This document shows, piece by piece, positions 7,828 to 12,103 of a stretch of 12,103 bases of DNA (positions are counted from its first letter, which is position 1; the number at the start of each line of letters is the position of its first letter). Below the pieces are notes generated by a model, which searched no databases, was not told the DNA's origin, and worked only from the letters and a program-made list of their open reading frames with translations. A program made the position numbers and the translations under genes. The DNA comes from Pseudomonas sp. UBA5782 (GTDB lineage: Bacteria; Pseudomonadota; Gammaproteobacteria; Pseudomonadales; Pseudomonadaceae): NCBI GenBank assembly GCA_002418465.1, contig DIEE01000057.1, positions 1 through 12,103 on the forward strand. The letters run 5' to 3'.

Positions 7828-9195
7828 TCAGACCACGGCGATGGCAGCCATCAGGCCGGTTTCCATGTGGTCGATGACGTGGCAGTGGAACATCCAGGTC
7901 CCCGGATTATCGGCCACCAGCGCCACCCGCGCCGTCTCGTTCTTGCCCAGCAGGTAGGTGTCGGTGAAGTACGGGATGATCTTGCGCCGGTTCGACGAAA
8001 TCACCTTGAAGGCCATCCCGTGCAGGTGGATCGGGTGCTGGTACTGGGCCATGTTGCGCAGCTCGAAGATGTAGTGCCCGTCCTTCTTCAACGTGGCGAT
8101 CGGCCGGTCGGTGCAGGTCTTGTCGCTGATGTCCCAGGCCTGGCCGTTGATCTGCCAGTACTTCGCCGGGCCCTTGTCCTCCGGCTTGGCCAGCAGCGCC
8201 GACCACTCGAAGTTGAAGCCGATGGTCTCGGCCTTCTCCAGGTCCGGCTCCGGCACCGGGTTGGCCGGCAGCGCCGCCGGCCAGTCGCCGGGCGCCTGCT
8301 CGCTGGCGACGCCCCTGAAGGTTGCCAGGCGCAGCGGGCCATTGCGCAACGGCAGCTCGACGCCGGCTTCCGGCACCTTCAGCGCCAGGTCGATGCGCAT
8401 TCCCGGCCCGAGCCAGTATTCCTTGCCCAGCGGCCGTGGCTCCACCGGATGGCCGTCCAGCGCGTAGATGCGCACGTCGGCCTCGGGCATGTTCAGGCGA
8501 TAGGTGACGGTGTTGTCGAGGTTCAGCAGGCGCAGACGCACCACCTGCCCGGCCGGCAGTTCCAGCGTCGGCGCCGGCTTGCCGTTGATCGTCGTCAGGC
8601 GGCCGCGGGTGCCTTCGCGGGCGGCTTCGCGCGGCACGCTGAAGGCGGTGAACTCGCCCTCCTCGTCGATGTGCCAGGTCTTCAGCACCAGCGTGTGGTC
8701 GTGCGCGAAGCCGCTCGGCTCGCGTTCGTCGATGATCAGCGGGCCGACCAGGCCACGGCCGAGCTGCTCGCTGCTGCTGGTGTGCGGGTGATACCAGTAG
8801 CTGCCGGCATCCTTGACCAGGAAGCGGTAGTCGAAGTACTCGCCCTTCTTCACCGGCAACTGCGACAGGTAGGGCACGCCGTCCATCTCCAGCGGCAGGC
8901 GGATGCCGTGCCAGTGGATGGTGGTGTCTTCCTCGAGTTGGTTGATAAAGCGCACCCGCAGCCAGTCGCCCTGGCGCACGCGCACCTCCATGCCGGGCAC
9001 CTGGCCGTTGTAGCCCCAGGCCTTGGTGGTGTGGCCGGCGACCAGCTCCACATCTACCGGCGCGGCGATCAGCTGGTAATCGTGGGTATCGGCGAACATC
9101 GGCTTGCCCAGCCAGTAGCGGACGCCGCCGGCACCCACACCAACCACGCCAAGGCCAACGAGGCCGCCGAGAATCTGTCTACGGGTGAAGGACAT
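7828..9195 (-). CDS. Tat-exported three-domain multicopper oxidase (laccase/ferroxidase type)
   Basis: Multicopper oxidases take electrons from phenols or from metal ions such as Fe(II) or Cu(I) and reduce O2 to water. The 455-aa protein starts with a twin-arginine signal (TRRQIL at 4-9, then a Gly/Val-rich stretch at 10-25), so it is exported folded. All four copper motifs are present: HWHG (94-97), HPH (136-138), HPIHLHG (387-393) and HCHVIDHMETGLM (437-449). Type 1 copper ligands are H387, C438 and H443. The axial position ten residues after the Cys is L448, with M449 next to it; CueO has Met there. No Met-rich loop is seen. GGAG lies 9 bases before the ATG. It lies downstream of the Fe(III) permease and directly upstream of tadA; in PAO1, from memory, a similar oxidase lies near tadA. 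The substrate cannot be read from sequence; ferroxidase is favoured only by context. Confidence 0.92.
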   Translation of the reverse strand: MSFTRRQILGGLVGLGVVGVGAGGVRYWLGKPMFADTHDYQLIAAPVDVELVAGHTTKAWGYNGQVPGMEVRVRQGDWLRVRFINQLEEDTTIHWHGIRLPLEMDGVPYLSQLPVKKGEYFDYRFLVKDAGSYWYHPHTSSSEQLGRGLVGPLIIDEREPSGFAHDHTLVLKTWHIDEEGEFTAFSVPREAAREGTRGRLTTINGKPAPTLELPAGQVVRLRLLNLDNTVTYRLNMPEADVRIYALDGHPVEPRPLGKEYWLGPGMRIDLALKVPEAGVELPLRNGPLRLATFRGVASEQAPGDWPAALPANPVPEPDLEKAETIGFNFEWSALLAKPEDKGPAKYWQINGQAWDISDKTCTDRPIATLKKDGHYIFELRNMAQYQHPIHLHGMAFKVISSNRRKIIPYFTDTYLLGKNETARVALVADNPGTWMFHCHVIDHMETGLMAAIAVV

Positions 9196-9210
9196 GTTTC
9201 GAAACTCCAG

Positions 9211-9402
9211 TCAGAAGGACTTCGCGGGCACACCGGGCAAGCGGCCGTCGCGGATGCGATTGCCGTGGCCGCCACTCTGCTGGAGGCGTCGAAGCATGCG
9301 ACCTGCCGCGGCGTCCGGGCAGGCATCGCAGGCCGGCGCCGCAGCGCGGCGACCGGCGGGAAAACGGTTATCGGCAGCGAACGGGGCGGATTCAGCGCAC
9401 AT
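9211..9402 (-). CDS. Possible small ORF of 63 aa between permease and oxidase genes (unrecognised)
   Basis: No family is recognised. Position is the main support: the ATG overlaps the end of the permease gene (ATGTGCGCTGA contains the permease stop), and the stop lies 15 bases before the oxidase ATG, so it fills the gap. The product is Ala/Arg-rich, with a CDAC pair at 25-28 and no signal peptide or membrane segment. Against it, there is no clear Shine-Dalgarno sequence, and about 16 of 62 codons end in A or T, which seems more than in the neighbours. It may be a short coupled peptide, a gene remnant or chance. If it is not a gene, 9196-9391 is an untranslated spacer in which I see nothing else. 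Confidence 0.3.
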   Translation of the reverse strand: MCAESAPFAADNRFPAGRRAAAPACDACPDAAAGRMLRRLQQSGGHGNRIRDGRLPGVPAKSF

Positions 9403-10978
9403 CGTCGCCCCGGCCGCGATAGGCGCGGGTGGTCATCAGGTACACCGGCAGGCCCGAGCACAGCACGATCAGCGCCGCATAAGGCGCCGCCGCCGCGTAT
9501 TCCAGGTTGCCGGTGTGCGACCACACCGCGGTCGCCAGCGTATCCAGCCCGGTCGGGCCGAGCACCAGGGTGGCGGTCAGCTCCTTCATGGTGTCGAGGA
9601 AGACCAGCACGAAACCGGCGGCGATGGCCGGGAAAATGATTGGCAGGGTGACCTTGAGGAAGGCCAGCAACTGCGTGTAGCCCAAGGTGCGCGCGGCCTC
9701 TTCCAGCTGCGGCGAGGCCTTTTCCAGCGCCACGCGGATCGGCGACTGCGCCATCGGCATGAACAGCAGCGCGTAGGCGATCAGCAGCAGGCTAGTGGTC
9801 TGGTACAGCGCCGGCAGGTAGCGCAGCGAGAAGAACACCAGCGACAGCGCGATGACCAGCCCGGGCAGCGCGTGCAGCAGCACCGGCAGGCGTTCGCCGA
9901 GGGTTGCCAGGCGCCCGCGATAACGCACCACCAGCATGCCGATCGGCACCGCCAGCAGCACGCTGATCAGCGCGCCGCCGAAGGCCAGCGAGAGCGACGA
10001 GCCGAGGGTTTCGAGAATCTTCATCAGCGGGAAACTGGCCGAGCTGCCCTCGACGATCCAGAAGCCCAGCATCACCAGCGGCGTGCCGCAGCCGATCGCC
10101 ACCAGCGCCACCATCATCACCTGCAGCGGCAGCCCCCAGCGACCCAGGCGCACCGGTGCCGAACGTCGCGCCACGCCCTGGCCGGTACGCGCGTAACCGC
10201 GGCCACGCAGGCGGAACTCCAGCCACAGCAGGAGCATGCACAGCGCCAGCAGCAGCGCCGAAAGCATCGCCGCATTGGTGTTGCTGAACTCCAGCTCGAA
10301 CTGCTGGTAGATCGCCGTGGTGAAGGTCTGGTAGCGCATGATCGACGGCGCGCCGAACTCCACCAGCATGTGCAGCGCCACCAGCAGGCTGGTGCCGAAC
10401 AGCGTTGGCCGCAGCAGCGGCAGGGTCACCCGCCAGAACACCTGGGACCGGCTGTAGCCGAGCATCCGCGCCGATTCCTCCAGCGCCGGATCGAGGCTGC
10501 GCAGGGTCGCAGCCACCGGCAGGTAGATGAGCGGGTATTTCGACAGGATCATCACCAGCACGGTGCCGCCAAGCCCCTCGAACATCGGGCTGATGGAGAT
10601 CCAGGTGAAGCCGCTGACGAACGCCGGGATGGCGAACGGCAGGCACAGCAGCACGTTCCACTGGCGACTGCCGCGCAGGTCGCTGCGCTCGATGCACCAG
10701 GCCAGCAGCAGGCCGAGCAGCGCGCAGCCGACGGTGACCAGCACCATCAGCTTCAGGGTGTTGGCCAGCAGGCCGAAGACGAAGGGGCGCCAGAGCAGTT
10801 GCCAGGCGGCGTGCCAGCCGGACTCCCAGCTCTTCACCGCGACGTAGAACAGCGGCAATGCGGCGACCAGCACCAGCAGCAGGACCGGCACCTGCAGCCA
10901 CAGCGGCGGCGCCCGCCGGGGTGCCGCCGGCCGAGCGCCAAGCGGCTCGGCCAGCCCTTCCACCGCCTCGGCCTGCAT
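9392..10978 (-). CDS. fbpB: Fe(III) ABC transporter permease, two fused halves (FbpB/HitB type)
   Basis: This is the inner-membrane channel of a ferric-iron ABC importer. The 528-aa protein has many hydrophobic segments and two similar halves, each with an EAA loop that docks the ATPase: EESARMLGYS at 167-176 with VTLPLLRPT after it, and EEAARTLGYT at 426-435 with VTLPIIFPA after it. Such fusion of two permease domains in one chain is standard for FbpB, HitB and SfuB. The N-terminal 25 residues are a Pro/Ala-rich cytoplasmic tail. Its ATG comes 2 bases after the binding-protein stop, with no clear ribosome site, so translation is probably coupled. The matching ATPase gene is not in this window. 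Thiamine or spermidine/putrescine permeases are related, but the neighbouring binding protein favours iron. Confidence 0.93.
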   Translation of the reverse strand: MQAEAVEGLAEPLGARPAAPRRAPPLWLQVPVLLLVLVAALPLFYVAVKSWESGWHAAWQLLWRPFVFGLLANTLKLMVLVTVGCALLGLLLAWCIERSDLRGSRQWNVLLCLPFAIPAFVSGFTWISISPMFEGLGGTVLVMILSKYPLIYLPVAATLRSLDPALEESARMLGYSRSQVFWRVTLPLLRPTLFGTSLLVALHMLVEFGAPSIMRYQTFTTAIYQQFELEFSNTNAAMLSALLLALCMLLLWLEFRLRGRGYARTGQGVARRSAPVRLGRWGLPLQVMMVALVAIGCGTPLVMLGFWIVEGSSASFPLMKILETLGSSLSLAFGGALISVLLAVPIGMLVVRYRGRLATLGERLPVLLHALPGLVIALSLVFFSLRYLPALYQTTSLLLIAYALLFMPMAQSPIRVALEKASPQLEEAARTLGYTQLLAFLKVTLPIIFPAIAAGFVLVFLDTMKELTATLVLGPTGLDTLATAVWSHTGNLEYAAAAPYAALIVLCSGLPVYLMTTRAYRGRGDDVR

Positions 10979-10980
10979 GC

Positions 10981-12000
10981 TCAGTTCAACCCGACTTCGC
11001 GTTCGAGGTCGAGGGCGTCCTCGGCCAGGCCGATGTCCGACGCCGTCAGCTTCGGCGGCTGCAACTCGTCATACGGCTTGAGCAGCACGTCGGCGGAGAC
11101 GTTCTTGTTCATCGGGTATTCGGCCGACTTGCTCAGGATCGCCTTCTGGCCTTCTTCGCTGACCATGAATTCGAGGAACTGCTGGGCTTCCTTCGGGTGC
11201 TTGCTGGCCTTGACCATGGCCGCGCCGGAGACGCTGACCAGCCCGCCGGCATCGCCGTTGTCGAAGTAATAGAGCTTGGTGTTGAGCTCGCCCTTCTCCT
11301 TCTTCAGCGCCGCCCAGTAATAGCTGTTGATCAGCGCCGCGGAGATTTCGCCGTTCTCCACCGCCTTCATCGCCACCACGTTGTTGGTGTAGGTGGCGCC
11401 GAACGCCTTGAGGCCGGTCAGCCAGTCTTCGGCGGCCTCGCGGCCGTTGAGCTTGATGATCGCCGCGACCTGGCCGAGAAACTCGCCGCTGCTCGGCACG
11501 AAGCCGATCTTGCCGCTCCACTCCGGGCCGGCGACGTCCAGCACGCTGGAGGGCAGGTCCTGCTCGCTGATTTCCTTGGGGTTGTAGGCGAGCACGCGGA
11601 CGCGCGCGGTGATGCCCAGCCAGTAGCCATCCTTGTCGGAGAACTGCGGCTCGACCTGCGCCAGGGTGGCGTCGTCGACCTTGCCCAGCAGCCCCTGGCT
11701 GGCCAGCTTGATCAGCGGCGGCGCTTCCTCGGTATAGATGAGGTCGGCCGGCGAGCGCGCGCCCTCTTCGGCGATCTGGTTGGCCAGCTGGCCACCGCCG
11801 CCCTTGCGTATCTGAACCTTGATCCCGGTCTTCTTCTCGAAGGCCTCGGCGATGGCCACGCCGGTCGCCTCGTGCTGGCCGTTATAGAGCGTCAGCGTGA
11901 CCGGATCGTCGGCCCGGGCGCCCGTCGCGGCCAACAGACCGATGCTCAGGACGCACGCGCTGCAAAGGCGTGTCAGTGCCGTGGAAAACCGTACCGTCAT
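10981..12000 (-). CDS. fbpA: Periplasmic Fe(III)-binding protein of an ABC importer (FbpA/HitA type)
   Basis: This protein captures ferric iron in the periplasm and hands it to the permease. The 339-aa precursor has a Sec signal peptide with likely cleavage after ARA at 28-30. The mature part begins DDPVTLTLYNGQHE. The ligands of Neisseria and Haemophilus FbpA are recognisable: H43 (in YNGQHE), E91 and the Tyr pair Y227/Y228 (in NSYYWAAL). The His-to-Glu spacing of 48 equals that of FbpA, and the His-to-Tyr spacing is within two residues. KGGGGQLANQI at 66-76 is also typical of the family. AGGA lies 8 bases before the ATG. It is the first gene of the array that continues into the permease. 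Its expression is probably iron-controlled, but only a weak Fur-like match is seen upstream. Confidence 0.95.
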   Translation of the reverse strand: MTVRFSTALTRLCSACVLSIGLLAATGARADDPVTLTLYNGQHEATGVAIAEAFEKKTGIKVQIRKGGGGQLANQIAEEGARSPADLIYTEEAPPLIKLASQGLLGKVDDATLAQVEPQFSDKDGYWLGITARVRVLAYNPKEISEQDLPSSVLDVAGPEWSGKIGFVPSSGEFLGQVAAIIKLNGREAAEDWLTGLKAFGATYTNNVVAMKAVENGEISAALINSYYWAALKKEKGELNTKLYYFDNGDAGGLVSVSGAAMVKASKHPKEAQQFLEFMVSEEGQKAILSKSAEYPMNKNVSADVLLKPYDELQPPKLTASDIGLAEDALDLEREVGLN

Positions 12001-12037
12001 CTAGCCGTTCCTCTCGTCGTCGAAGATTCGCGGCGGA

Positions 12038-12066
12038 ATTATACGGGCATGCTTCCGGCAACTGCA
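12038..12066 (-). promoter_or_regulatory. Likely promoter of the iron-uptake operon
   Basis: Read on the minus strand, 12038-12043 is a perfect TATAAT, placing the start of transcription about 30 bases before the fbpA ATG. The hexamer 17 bases upstream, TGCAGT (12061-12066), is a poor -35 match, which suggests help from an activator or a weak promoter. Just upstream, 12064-12082 agrees with the 19-bp Fur consensus at about 9 positions, too few to call a Fur box. Confidence 0.5.
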
Positions 12067-12103
12067 CTTGATTCGCAACAAGACTTGCGGTTTTTTCCCC
12101 CCG

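Noticed and set aside
9185..11269. Plus-strand open frame of 694 codons opposite the permease and binding-protein genes
   Set aside because: The product is a Gln/Arg/His-rich low-complexity shadow of a membrane protein gene. The minus strand has two EAA loops and clear homology.
12074..12096. Small hairpin (CGCAA/TTGCG) followed by six T on the plus strand, upstream of fbpA
   Set aside because: It looks like a terminator pointing right, but no plus-strand gene precedes it. The 5-bp stem is short, so it is probably chance or antisense.

Overview
The window is GC-rich DNA with eight clear protein genes, one doubtful small ORF, one gene remnant and one REP-like palindrome. Protein sequences and gene order point to a gammaproteobacterium of the Pseudomonas group. 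From memory, purL, mltF, tadA and a multicopper oxidase also lie close together in P. aeruginosa PAO1. The palindrome in the mltF/tadA gap resembles the short GTAGG(A/G)GCGA repeats common in Pseudomonas genomes. No rRNA, tRNA, CRISPR array or insertion sequence was seen.

Left part (1-5512, all on the minus strand): purL (the large, single-chain FGAM synthase), then a stand-alone YqfO/NIF3-insert (CutA-like) protein, then a PAS-PAS-GGDEF diguanylate cyclase that runs off the window edge. A perfect 9-bp hairpin lies between purL and the YqfO gene. A possible separate promoter lies before the cyclase, so the three need not form one operon.

Middle (5513-7343): mltF, encoding an outer-membrane lytic transglycosylase lipoprotein, is the only plus-strand gene. 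It diverges from purL and converges on tadA. Its start codon lies just after a -10-like box with no Shine-Dalgarno sequence, so its mRNA could be leaderless. The mltF/tadA gap holds a 12-bp-stem REP-like palindrome and a second, degenerate copy of the last 15 codons plus stop of tadA, 90 bp downstream of the first and in the same frame.

Right part (7344-12000, all on the minus strand): a tight array read from right to left as Fe(III)-binding protein (FbpA/HitA-like), fused two-half permease (FbpB/HitB-like), a possible 63-aa ORF, a Tat-exported multicopper oxidase and tadA. Gaps are 2, about 15 and 7 bp if the small ORF counts. The binding protein keeps the FbpA iron ligands at matching spacing, so periplasmic ferric iron uptake is well supported. 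No ATPase gene is present in the window. The oxidase follows directly, which suggests a link between Fe(II) oxidation and Fe(III) import, but this is inference. The tRNA deaminase at the end is probably only a passenger.

The less expected points are the duplicated tadA tail, the oxidase placed in an iron-import operon with Leu at the usual type 1 copper axial position, and the possible leaderless mltF mRNA. I did not find clear evidence of a wholly new system.
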